From: Actinomycetota bacterium
GTDB lineage: Bacteria > Actinomycetota > Actinomycetes > Nanopelagicales > Nanopelagicaceae
Direction of reading: 5' to 3'
DNA length: 6,737 bases
Assembly (NCBI GenBank): GCA_947487595.1
Contig: CANKXJ010000041.1
Coordinates: 1-6,737 of the forward strand
This document shows positions 1 through 6,737 of the stretch, piece after piece (position 1 is the first letter of the stretch; every line of letters starts with the position of its first letter). A model generated the notes under the pieces. The model had not been told where the DNA came from. It ran no database searches and saw only the letters and a program-made list of their open reading frames with translations. Both the position numbers and the translations under genes were made by a program.

Positions 1-895
1 GTTTGAAAGCTTTTTGCAAACGCTCAGTAGAAACATGTGTATAAATCTGAGTTGTGGCCAAAGATGCGTGACCCAATATCTCTTGGACGGTGCGCAAATC
101 AGCGCCACCTTCTAACAAATGCGTTGCTGCAGAGTGGCGCAAGGCGTGTGGTCCCATGCGCTCAATCCCTTCAATTGCAGAGAGCGCTTCATACACAACA
201 GTGCGCACAGCACGTTGATCAATTCTCTTTCCGCGAGCTCCAAGAAATACTGCTTTTTCAGATTTCTCATTGAGCAATTCTTGGCGTCCATTATCTAGCC
301 ACTTCTTAAGTGCACGCATCGCTGGATTGCCCAGTGGAATAACTCGCTCCTTATTTCCTTTGCCTAGCACTTGAATAGTCTGACGGTTATAATCAATATC
401 TCCTAGATCTAAACCACACAGTTCTGCCACGCGAGCACCTGTTGCATAAAGCAGTTCCACCATTGCAACATCGCGCAGCGTCATGGGGGTTTCTTCCTCT
501 GCTGCCCGTGTTGCCATTGAATCCATGGCTGTTTTTGCATCATCAATACCTAAGACTTCAGGCAATGTGCGATGGCCCTTGGGTGTTGCAAGAGATGCAC
601 CCACATCACTTGCAATGTATTTGTTTTTCAAGGCCCACTTAGTAAACAAGCGCACTGAGACTGCTCTGCGTGAAATAGTTGTTCGCGAAGCACCTTTGAC
701 TTGTTGATTAGCTAGCCATGATCGCAGATGAAGTAAATGCATCTGTGAAATATCGGCTAGGCCCGAGTTTTCTAGGTGTTCTAATAATGAGGTTAGATCC
801 CCCATATATGCACGAACAGTGTGAACTGAAAGGTTGCGTTCAACTTCTAAATGGCGTTGAAAAGTAGTCAGTAACTTTTCAAAATTTTCGCTCAC
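1..895 (-). CDS. xerC: Tyrosine recombinase XerC, 3' end cut by window edge
   Basis: Site-specific tyrosine recombinase. With a XerD partner such proteins resolve chromosome dimers by strand exchange at the dif site near the terminus. The frame is open for 298 codons from GTG 895 to the window edge, so it was read by hand. The N-terminal SAM-like core-binding domain (about 1-100) carries ERNLSVHTVRAY at 19-30. The catalytic domain shows all six active residues: R155 (ATGARVAEL), K179 (GKGNKERVIPL), H250 and R253 (PHALRHSAATH), H276 (LGHASLATTQ) and the nucleophile Y285 (IYTH). Only about ten C-terminal residues should be missing. GTG is chosen because the same frame meets cimA's TAA just upstream and the next ATG (residue 31) would remove part of the DNA-binding domain; the ribosome site is weak. 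It follows cimA by 9 bases, so it is probably co-transcribed. XerC is favoured over XerD from the N-terminus and the VQEILGH segment. Confidence 0.9.
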   Translation of the reverse strand, partial: MSENFEKLLTTFQRHLEVERNLSVHTVRAYMGDLTSLLEHLENSGLADISQMHLLHLRSWLANQQVKGASRTTISRRAVSVRLFTKWALKNKYIASDVGASLATPKGHRTLPEVLGIDDAKTAMDSMATRAAEEETPMTLRDVAMVELLYATGARVAELCGLDLGDIDYNRQTIQVLGKGNKERVIPLGNPAMRALKKWLDNGRQELLNEKSEKAVFLGARGKRIDQRAVRTVVYEALSAIEGIERMGPHALRHSAATHLLEGGADLRTVQEILGHASLATTQIYTHVSTERLQKAFK

Positions 896-904
896 GCGCC
901 AACT

Positions 905-2494
905 TTACTCGGGTTTGCGTCCCTGACGCATAAGGCCGAAGGTAACTGCATCCTCGAGTGCCATTGCAGAGGCAGCAATAACGTTTTCATGAACTCCCAC
1001 GGTGTTCCATTCACCTTTGCCATCACTTGTTTCAACTAATACGCGAGTAACAGCGCCTGTGCCCAGACGTCCTTCAAGGATGCGCACCTTGTAATCAGTG
1101 AGCTCTAGAATTTCCAACTCTGGATAAAGCTCCTTGAGCCCAGTACGCAAAGCATTATCAAATGCGTTAACAGGACCATTTCCAGTACCTGAACAAGAAA
1201 TCTGCTTGCCCTTTGCGGTTACTTTAACTTGAGCCTTTGTAAGAATGCTTTGATCTTCAGAGCGCTCAACTGTTGTTAACCAATGATCGATTGTGAAGAA
1301 CGATGGGCGCTTTCCATTCATTTCTTCAAGAACAAGAAGCTCAAAAGATGCATCTGCTGCTTCAAAGGTAAATCCGCGTGATTCCATCTCTTTAACACGA
1401 TCAACGATGCGTCCGATAAGTTCTTTATCCCCACCAAGGTCAACGCCTAGTTCTTGTGACTTCAATTCGATGGAGGCACGGCCTGCCATATCAGAGACCA
1501 ACATGCGCATATCGTTTCCAACAGATTCAGGATCTTCATGTTGATAGAGAGATGGATCAACCTTGATTGCACTGGCGTGCAGGCCTGCTTTATGGGCAAA
1601 AGCTGAAACGCCAACATATGGCTGGCGCGCACTTGATGACACGTTTGTTACTTCTGCTACAGCGTGTGAAATTCTGAAAGCTTCACGGAGTGCATTCTTT
1701 GGCAAAACTAATTGATGCTTCTTTAACTCAAGGTTTGCAATGATTGTCACTAGGTCGGCATTACCTGTGCGCTCACCATATCCATTAAGAGTTCCTTGAA
1801 CATGTGTAGCACCGGCTGCAACTGCTGCCATTGAGTTAGCAACTGCGCATCCAGTGTCGTTGTGACAGTGAATACCAAGACGGGCAGAGCTAGCAGTTAA
1901 AACATCGTGAACAATTTGTGAAAGCTCATCCGGCAACATCCCGCCGTTTGTGTCGCACAACGCAATGACATCTGCCCCTGCTTCAGCGGCCACACGCACA
2001 ACCTCTAGCGCATAAGCACGATTGCTGCGATAGCCATCAAAGAAGTGCTCAGCATCAAGAAATACGCGTTGTCCTTCGGCAATTAAATGGCTAACAGAGT
2101 CACGGATCATCTCTAGGTTTTCATCCAGAGATGTCTTGAGTGCTAAATCAACATGGCGATCAAAAGCCTTTGCTACCAAAGTAACAGCTGTTGCACCTGA
2201 ATCACGTAGAGCACCAAGTAAAACATCATCAGCAGCTTTTACGTTTGGACGACGCGTGGCACCAAAGGCGACAAAAGTTGCGTTCTTTAGGACTAATTCT
2301 TTTTTAGCACGTGCAAAAAACTCAGTGTCCTTAGGGTTTGCTCCTGGCCATCCGCCTTCAATAAATCCAACACCAAGATCATCTAGGTGTCGCGCGATTG
2401 TCAACTTGTCGTGGACAGAAAGATTTAATCCCTCTTGCTGGGCACCATCGCGCAGTGTGGTGTCATAGATATGAAATGCATCAGAGACTGGCAT
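905..2494 (-). CDS. cimA: (R)-citramalate synthase (LeuA/HMGL-like family)
   Basis: Probably condenses pyruvate with acetyl-CoA to (R)-citramalate, the first step of the threonine-independent isoleucine route in the cytoplasm. The protein has 529 residues. The N-terminal HMGL-like TIM barrel carries DTTLRDGAQ at 11-19, metal-binding H209 and H211 in GIHCHND, and NGYGERTGNADL at about 237-248. A linker region with FAHKAGLHASA (about 299-309) follows, then a LeuA-type regulatory domain from about residue 400 (NGPVNAFD, YKVRILEG). The length and the VGFIEGGWPGANPKD segment fit the actinobacterial citramalate synthase family rather than LeuA proper. The frame opens further upstream at TTG 2515, but ATG 2494 forms a TAATG junction with ilvE's stop, has GGAAGG 7 bases ahead, and gives the usual family N-terminus. 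LeuB and IlvE are encoded just upstream. Substrate choice is inferred from family and context; a related 2-oxoacid acceptor is possible. The C-terminal domain suggests end-product feedback, probably by isoleucine. Confidence 0.9.
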   Translation of the reverse strand: MPVSDAFHIYDTTLRDGAQQEGLNLSVHDKLTIARHLDDLGVGFIEGGWPGANPKDTEFFARAKKELVLKNATFVAFGATRRPNVKAADDVLLGALRDSGATAVTLVAKAFDRHVDLALKTSLDENLEMIRDSVSHLIAEGQRVFLDAEHFFDGYRSNRAYALEVVRVAAEAGADVIALCDTNGGMLPDELSQIVHDVLTASSARLGIHCHNDTGCAVANSMAAVAAGATHVQGTLNGYGERTGNADLVTIIANLELKKHQLVLPKNALREAFRISHAVAEVTNVSSSARQPYVGVSAFAHKAGLHASAIKVDPSLYQHEDPESVGNDMRMLVSDMAGRASIELKSQELGVDLGGDKELIGRIVDRVKEMESRGFTFEAADASFELLVLEEMNGKRPSFFTIDHWLTTVERSEDQSILTKAQVKVTAKGKQISCSGTGNGPVNAFDNALRTGLKELYPELEILELTDYKVRILEGRLGTGAVTRVLVETSDGKGEWNTVGVHENVIAASAMALEDAVTFGLMRQGRKPE

Positions 2495-2501
2495 TAGCAG
2501 A

Positions 2502-2507
2502 CCTTCC
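2502..2507 (-). promoter_or_regulatory. Ribosome binding site of cimA
   Basis: GGAAGG lies 7 bases upstream of ATG 2494, inside the last codons of ilvE. It supports ATG 2494 over the upstream in-frame TTG at 2515, for which I see no comparable site. Confidence 0.65.
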
Positions 2508-3334
2508 GTACCCAACTGTGTTTGTCAGGGGTTGTTCCATGTTGAATTGCAAGTAAGTGATTGCGGATCTGCATGGTTATCACACCAGGTTGTCCATCAC
2601 CGGTTACCCACGTACCCATGTTTGATTTAGCAGTACCAACTGGTGAAACAACAGCTGCGGTACCACACGCAAAGATTTCAGTGATTTCACCGGATGCAAC
2701 GCCATCGCGCCAATCATCGATGCTCAGCATTACTTCTTCAGTTTTATATCCAAGATCTTTAGCAACAGAGAGGATTGAATCTCGAGTGATTCCTGGAAGT
2801 AATGTGCCAGTTAATTTAGGAGTGATAACTCTTGCTTCAGCACCTATACCCTTTACGAAGTAAAGGTTCATGCCGCCCATCTCTTCAACCCACTTGCGCT
2901 CTTTAGCATCGATCCACACAACTTGATCACAGCCCTCTTGAGCAGCAGCTTTTTGTGCAACTAGCGATGCTGCGTAGTTTCCACCGCACTTTGCTTCACC
3001 TGTTCCACCTTGTACTGCACGGACATATTCAGTTGAAATCCACACAGAAACAGCCTTTGATGGATCAAAGTAAGCACCTGCTGGTGTTGCAATAAGAATG
3101 TATGTGGCTTTATTAGTTGGACGAACACCTAGGCCAACTTCAGTGGCAATCATGAATGGACGGATATATAAAGATTCACCCACTTTATTGGGAACCCAAC
3201 CCGCATCTTGTTTAATTAAAGCTTCAACTGTTTCTAGAAATAGCGCTTCTGGCATTTCAGGTAGCGCTAAACGCTTAGCAGAGTTAGCAAAGCGCTTTGA
3301 GTTTGCATCAGGGCGAAACAGTGAGATCGACCCA

Positions 3335-3344
3335 TCAGGTTGGA
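3335..3344 (-). other. Frameshift site and premature TGA in ilvE
   Basis: On the coding strand the sequence reads GCA TAT CCA ACC TGA, whereas the family-like continuation needs CAA CCT GAT GGG. The shift falls between 3344 and 3341. Either one base is extra (giving A-Y-Q-P-D-G-S) or two bases are lost (giving A-Y-x-Q-P-D-G-S). From memory, related actinobacterial enzymes read like AYRWADGS or AYRHADGS, so loss of two bases fits the usual spacing better, for example from TATCGCCAACC. There is no homopolymer run longer than two at the point itself and no classical slippery heptamer. Confidence 0.85.
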
Positions 3345-3574
3345 TATGCCTTCATACCTTCAAAGATCTCTTGGCCGTAGTGAAAAACCGCAGTCGCAGG
3401 ATCTAATGAGAGTGGGCCATAAGGTTTTAACTCTGGTTCTGCCCAGCCATCTTTTTCAGTCCACTCACAGACAACCATGTGGTCGGTGTAGTACTTACCA
3501 AAACCACCTTCAGCAACAAGTGCATCACGCGTAGCAGCATCTTTTGCATTGGGGTTGAGTGTAATTTTCATGGT

Positions 3575-4609
3575 TTATAGCGCTGCAACTAGCGCATCTC
3601 CCACTTCACTAGTGCTTCGTTTTTTGTCTCCACGAGTAAGCAAATCAGCAGCAACTGCGCGCTCAACATCACGGGCAGCATCGGCATAACCTAAGTGATC
3701 TAGCATCATGGCCACCGACATAACCGTGGCAGTTGGATCTGCAATATTTTTCCCTGCAATATCTGGAGCAGAGCCATGTACTGGCTCAAACATGGAGGGG
3801 AATTTTCCAGTTGGATTGATGTTGCCTGAAGCAGCCAGACCAATTCCGCCACAGATGGCAGCTGCAATATCAGTCAAGATATCGCCAAAGAGGTTATCTG
3901 TTACAACAACATCAAAGCGCTCTGGGTTAGTTACAAAGAACATTGACGCTGCATCAACATGTAAATAATCTGTTGTAACCGTTGGGTATTCCTTAGCAAC
4001 CTCGTTGAATGTACGAGTCCACAGACCACCAGCACGGGTTAATACGTTGTTTTTATGCACCAACGTCAGCTTCTTACGATTCCGCTTAGACGCACGCTCA
4101 AAGGCATCACGGATAACTCGCTCTGCACCGCGGCGAGTATTCAGACTTTCCTCAGTGGCAATCTCTGCATCAGTACCTTCTGCAAGGACTCCCCCGGCAC
4201 CAACATATGGACCTTCAGTTCCTTCGCGCACAACCACAAAATCAATCGGAGCCTTTGTTGCTAATGGTCCGGTAACACCAGGCATTAAACGTGCAGGGCG
4301 CAGATTAATGTAATGATCAAAAGCAAATCGAAGCTTCAATAAAAGTCCGCGCTCTAGTACTCCGCTAGGAACACTTGGATCCCCAACTGCGCCTAGCAAA
4401 ATAACATCCTTCGTTGCAATCTCATCTAAAATAGCTTGTGGCAGAACTTCACCGGTGCGGTGCCAATAGCCTGCGCCTAAGTCATATGAAGTGCGCTTAA
4501 AGCTCACGTCATACTTCTTTGCAACAACATCAAGAACTTTTAAGCCCTCGTTAACGACCTCAGGGCCAATTCCATCACCGGCAATTACAGCTAAGTTAAT
4601 AGTTTTCAT
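3575..4609 (-). CDS. leuB: 3-isopropylmalate dehydrogenase
   Basis: NAD-dependent oxidative decarboxylation of (2R,3S)-3-isopropylmalate to 2-oxoisocaproate in leucine synthesis. Beside a CimA it probably also acts on 3-methylmalate for isoleucine. The 344-residue length is typical of actinobacterial LeuB. Visible family residues are the GDGIGPEV N-terminus (11-18), substrate arginines R94, R104 and R128, catalytic Y135 (EGTEGPYVG) and K186 (VHKNNVL), metal-binding D219, D243 and D247 (DNLFGDILTD), and the NAD-site segment HGSAPDIAG (278-286). The ATG at 4609 overlaps the serA stop as ATGA and has a strong GGAGGA just upstream, so the start is secure. Translation is likely coupled to serA. 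The partner dehydratase genes leuC and leuD are not in the window. Isocitrate or tartrate dehydrogenases are the alternative relatives, but the length, the motifs and the operon argue against them. Confidence 0.96.
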   Translation of the reverse strand: MKTINLAVIAGDGIGPEVVNEGLKVLDVVAKKYDVSFKRTSYDLGAGYWHRTGEVLPQAILDEIATKDVILLGAVGDPSVPSGVLERGLLLKLRFAFDHYINLRPARLMPGVTGPLATKAPIDFVVVREGTEGPYVGAGGVLAEGTDAEIATEESLNTRRGAERVIRDAFERASKRNRKKLTLVHKNNVLTRAGGLWTRTFNEVAKEYPTVTTDYLHVDAASMFFVTNPERFDVVVTDNLFGDILTDIAAAICGGIGLAASGNINPTGKFPSMFEPVHGSAPDIAGKNIADPTATVMSVAMMLDHLGYADAARDVERAVAADLLTRGDKKRSTSEVGDALVAAL

Positions 4610-6201
4610 CTGTCCTCCAAAAACACTGAGTGAACGTAGTCGGCTTCAGTATCCTTCTTAACTTTTGCAACGATATCTTCGCTTACATGTGAATCAACAG
4701 TAAGTACCATTAACGCTGTGCCGCCTGCCTTACTTCGAGCAACCTGCATAGCTGCGATATTGACTTTAGCTTCACCCAAAGTCTGTCCAACGATGCCGAC
4801 AATGCCCGGACGATCGATATAGCGAATGAAAAGAATATTATCTGTAGGGGGCAGATCGAGGTGGAATGAATCAATTCCAACAATCTTTTGGGTTTGCTTG
4901 ATACCCATAAGTGTTCCATCGATGGACATTGCCTTGCCTGTGCCAGTAGTTGCGCGCAAAGTAATCATTGAGCGGTATTCATGACATTCAGCTGTGTTTG
5001 TCACTGCTGAAACCATTCCACGTTCTGCCGCAAGACCAGGAGCGTTGACATAGGTGACTTCCTCTGCACCCACTGCCAACAAGGCACCCTTTAACGCTGA
5101 GATTCCAAGAATTGAAGCATCGTGAACTGAGATTTCACCTTTAACGCTGACATCTATATTTACAGGCAGTTCACCCAGTAATTCAGTTGCAATCCCTGAC
5201 ATCTTTTCAACAAGTGGCAGTGAAGGACGAATATCTTCGTGGATCACGCCACCCTTAACATTGACTGCGTCAGGAACAAGTTCACCCGCTAGAGCTTTAC
5301 GAACTGAAACTGCAACTGCGATACCAGCACGTTCTTGTGCCTCATCTGTTGATGCACCTAAGTGAGGTGTGGCAACAACTTGATCGAGTGCAAATAATGG
5401 TGAATCTGTGCATGGCTCTATCGCAAAGACATCTAATCCAGCACCTGCAACACGACCTTCTCTAATTGCGTCATATAAAGCAGCTTCATCTAGGACGCCA
5501 CCGCGCGCAGCGTTAACGATCCGAACAGCTGGCTTAACCTTCTTTAATGCTTCAACGCCTATTAAGTTTGCAGTCTCTTTGGTCTTAGGTAAGTGAATAG
5601 TGATGAAATCAGATGTTTTCAAAAGCACATCAAGATCTACCAACTTAACTCCCATTTGCGCAGCACGTGCTGGTTGAAGATATGGATCATAGGCAATTAC
5701 GTTCATTCCAAAAGCCTGCATACGAGATGCCACTAATTGACCAATACGTCCAAAACCAACAATGCCTAAAGTCTTTTCAAATAACTCTGTACCAGTGAAC
5801 TTAGAACGTGCCCACTTTCCATTTCGAAGTGCAGCGTTAGCAGGTGAGATAAAGCGAGCAGATGCAAGCAATAAAGAAATCGCCAACTCTGCAGCACTAA
5901 CAATGTTCGAAGTTGGTGCGTTGACAACCATTATTCCGGCAGCAGTTGCTGCAGGAATATCAACGTTATCTAAACCAACACCGGCACGTGCTATTACCTT
6001 TAAACCTTTTGCCGCACTAACTGCTTCTGAATCCATCTTTGTCGCAGAGCGAATCAAGACGGCATCTACTCCCTTAGCTAACGCTGTTAGAAGCTGGCCA
6101 CGATCTGCGCCGTCACAGTTAAGGACATCAAAATCAGGACCAAGTGCTTCAAGCGTTGCTGGGCTTAGCTCTTCAGCGATTAGAACGACAGGTTTAGCCA
6201 C
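4606..6201 (-). CDS. serA: D-3-phosphoglycerate dehydrogenase, long ACT-domain form
   Basis: Oxidises 3-phosphoglycerate to 3-phosphohydroxypyruvate with NAD+, the committed step of serine synthesis. Starting at GTG 6201 the protein has 531 residues. The NAD-binding GFGRIG motif is at 149-154, and the catalytic residues are R233 (NAARGG), E262 (IEPC) and H280 (TPHLGAS). An intervening (ASB) domain spans roughly 315-450, and an ACT domain starts near 455 with FIRYIDRPGIVG. Y461, D463 and N481 occupy the serine-effector positions known from Mycobacterium tuberculosis SerA, so serine feedback is probably kept. An ATG at 6228 would add nine basic residues and a 35-base overlap with ilvC. GTG 6201 gives an 8-base overlap, the usual actinobacterial start (VAKPVVLIAEEL), and residue numbers that coincide with the mycobacterial enzyme. 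It lies between ilvC and leuB, linking serine supply to branched-chain synthesis. Confidence 0.95.
   Translation of the reverse strand: MAKPVVLIAEELSPATLEALGPDFDVLNCDGADRGQLLTALAKGVDAVLIRSATKMDSEAVSAAKGLKVIARAGVGLDNVDIPAATAAGIMVVNAPTSNIVSAAELAISLLLASARFISPANAALRNGKWARSKFTGTELFEKTLGIVGFGRIGQLVASRMQAFGMNVIAYDPYLQPARAAQMGVKLVDLDVLLKTSDFITIHLPKTKETANLIGVEALKKVKPAVRIVNAARGGVLDEAALYDAIREGRVAGAGLDVFAIEPCTDSPLFALDQVVATPHLGASTDEAQERAGIAVAVSVRKALAGELVPDAVNVKGGVIHEDIRPSLPLVEKMSGIATELLGELPVNIDVSVKGEISVHDASILGISALKGALLAVGAEEVTYVNAPGLAAERGMVSAVTNTAECHEYRSMITLRATTGTGKAMSIDGTLMGIKQTQKIVGIDSFHLDLPPTDNILFIRYIDRPGIVGIVGQTLGEAKVNIAAMQVARSKAGGTALMVLTVDSHVSEDIVAKVKKDTEADYVHSVFLEDR
4613..4618 (-). promoter_or_regulatory. 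Ribosome binding site of leuB
   Basis: The coding strand reads GGAGGA, then CAG, then ATG. This is the strongest Shine-Dalgarno in the window, although it sits close to the start. It lies inside the last codons of serA and, with the ATGA overlap, fixes the leuB start and points to translational coupling. Confidence 0.75.
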
Positions 6202-6737
6202 GCGCCGCGCTTCCCTCTTTATAGTCATCGCCCTTTGACTGCTTCATCCATGAGAACATCTTGCGAAGTTCACGGCCAACAGCTTCGATTGGGTGAGTTT
6301 CACCTTTTGTGCGAAGTGACTTAAATTCAGGGGCTCCTGCTTCTTGATCATCAATGAAGCGCTTAGCGAATGTACCACTTTGGATATCTGCAAGTACTGC
6401 CTTCATGTTTTCCTTAACGTGTGGATCAATAACACGTGGACCAGAAACATAATCACCAAACTCTGCAGTGTCAGAGACTGACCAGCGCTGCTTTGCAATT
6501 CCACCTTCATACATCAAATCAACGATGAGCTTAAGTTCGTGCAAGCACTCAAAGTAAGCAACCTCTGGCTGATATCCAGCTTCAGTTAAAACCTCAAAGC
6601 CATACATAACAAGTTGTGAAGCACCACCGCAAAGAACTGACTGCTCACCGAAGAGATCTGTTTCTGTCTCTTCTGTAAATGTTGTCAAGATTCCACCGGC
6701 GCGAAGCCCACCGATTGCCTTTGCATATGAAAGTGTT
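6194..6737 (-). CDS. ilvC: Ketol-acid reductoisomerase, 5' part outside window
   Basis: NADPH-dependent isomerisation and reduction of 2-acetolactate or 2-aceto-2-hydroxybutyrate, the second common step of valine and isoleucine synthesis. Only the last 180 residues are present; the frame is open to the window edge, so the TTG at 6688 is not the start. The fragment begins TLSYAKAIGGLRAGG and covers the end of the Rossmann domain and the knotted C-terminal domain. Magnesium and substrate ligands are visible at fragment positions D27 and E31 (TETDLFGEQ), E63 and E67 (YFECLHELK) and S88 (SVSDTAEFGDY). Their spacing equals D190, E194, E226, E230 and S251 of short class I enzymes, implying a full length near 343 residues. 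The NADPH/NADH specificity loop is outside the window. The stop overlaps the serA start by 8 bases. ilvB and ilvN would be expected further upstream. Confidence 0.96.
   Translation of the reverse strand, partial: TLSYAKAIGGLRAGGILTTFTEETETDLFGEQSVLCGGASQLVMYGFEVLTEAGYQPEVAYFECLHELKLIVDLMYEGGIAKQRWSVSDTAEFGDYVSGPRVIDPHVKENMKAVLADIQSGTFAKRFIDDQEAGAPEFKSLRTKGETHPIEAVGRELRKMFSWMKQSKGDDYKEGSAARG
6213..6218 (-). promoter_or_regulatory. Possible ribosome binding site of serA
   Basis: AGAGGG lies 11 bases upstream of GTG 6201, within the end of ilvC. The spacing is longer than usual, so it is only modest support for that start. The alternative ATG 6228 has AAAGGG only 2 bases ahead, which is too close. 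Confidence 0.4.

Larger units (their letters stand above)
2494..3571 (-). pseudogene. ilvE: Branched-chain amino acid aminotransferase, single frameshift
   Basis: PLP-dependent fold-type IV aminotransferase. It interconverts valine, leucine and isoleucine with their 2-oxo acids using glutamate/2-oxoglutarate, the last step of all three pathways. The first frame (ATG 3571) gives 76 good residues ending FHYGQEIFEGMKAY, then runs into TGA at 3335-3337. The matching continuation QPDGSISLFRPDANSKRF resumes at 3342 in another frame and stays open to TAA 2494. Joined, the protein is about 359 residues, normal for this family. The Schiff-base lysine sits in GTGEAKCGG (about residue 195), with EEMGGMN and EIFACGTAAVVSPVG downstream. 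The gene starts 3 bases after leuB ends and its stop overlaps the cimA start. No other lesion is visible, so this is either a sequence error in a working gene or a very fresh mutation. As written, neither half would form a complete enzyme: the N-terminal piece lacks the PLP lysine. Confidence 0.88.

Noticed and set aside
37..707. Short plus-strand frames in the first 700 bases
   Set aside because: The minus strand here encodes XerC with all six catalytic residues, so these frames are shadows.
1..904. A dif-like recombination site or prophage/integron attachment site near xerC
   Set aside because: I saw no paired inverted arms resembling dif and no phage or cassette genes. The protein is the housekeeping XerC type rather than an integrase.
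2136..2468. 110-codon plus-strand frame opposite cimA, and similar frames at 2561-2863, 3098-3406 and 4005-4313
   Set aside because: All are antisense shadows of well-supported genes, low in complexity and without family resemblance.
3256..3345. Treating the downstream ilvE piece (253 codons from ATG 3255) as a separate short aminotransferase
   Set aside because: The matching sequence continues upstream of that ATG to the frameshift point, and the missing N-terminal part is found intact in the other frame.
5088..5150. 13-base direct repeat CCTTTAACGCTGA at 5088-5100 and 5138-5150
   Set aside because: Both copies lie in serA codons for unrelated short segments. Two copies of this length are compatible with chance, and there is no array.
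5762..6238. 158-codon open frame on the plus strand
   Set aside because: It lies entirely antisense to serA and the ilvC end, with no recognisable motif. Long antisense frames are expected opposite alanine-rich coding sequence.

Overview
The window is a dense, single-strand stretch of a bacterial chromosome. All six genes lie on the minus strand, so the text reads backwards through the operon. In the direction of transcription the order is ilvC (3' part only), serA, leuB, ilvE (broken by one frameshift), cimA and xerC (5' part only). Neighbouring genes overlap by up to 8 bases or are at most 9 bases apart. No gap is long enough for a promoter, terminator, RNA gene or attenuator, and I found no mobile element, CRISPR array or long repeat. 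The longest stretch without coding sequence is 9 bases.

The order ilvC-serA-leuB-ilvE-cimA is, from established knowledge, characteristic of Actinobacteria (for example Streptomyces, where ilvB and ilvN precede it). The proteins also look actinobacterial: SerA has the long form with an intervening domain and an ACT domain, and its catalytic and serine-site residues fall at the same numbers as in the Mycobacterium enzyme; XerC resembles the Streptomyces type. The DNA, however, is clearly less GC-rich than most Actinobacteria (many A/T third positions, GC in the mid-40s by eye), and the genes are packed tightly. My inference is a streamlined, low-GC freshwater actinobacterium of the acI / Nanopelagicales kind. 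That placement is a guess from style, not a database result.

Functionally the cluster is a branched-chain amino acid and serine biosynthesis operon. IlvC makes the dihydroxy-acid precursors of valine and isoleucine. CimA supplies a threonine-independent entry to isoleucine by joining pyruvate and acetyl-CoA to citramalate. LeuB oxidises 3-isopropylmalate for leucine and, in organisms with CimA, usually also the methylmalate intermediate. IlvE performs the final transamination. SerA starts serine synthesis from 3-phosphoglycerate. XerC, a chromosome-dimer-resolution recombinase, is appended after cimA and has no metabolic link.

Two starts should be set downstream of the longest open frame: serA at a GTG (6201) and cimA at an ATG (2494). 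The main anomaly is the ilvE frameshift near 3341-3344. Everything downstream of it is intact, so a sequencing or assembly error or a very recent mutation is the likely cause. I did not find an undescribed system here.
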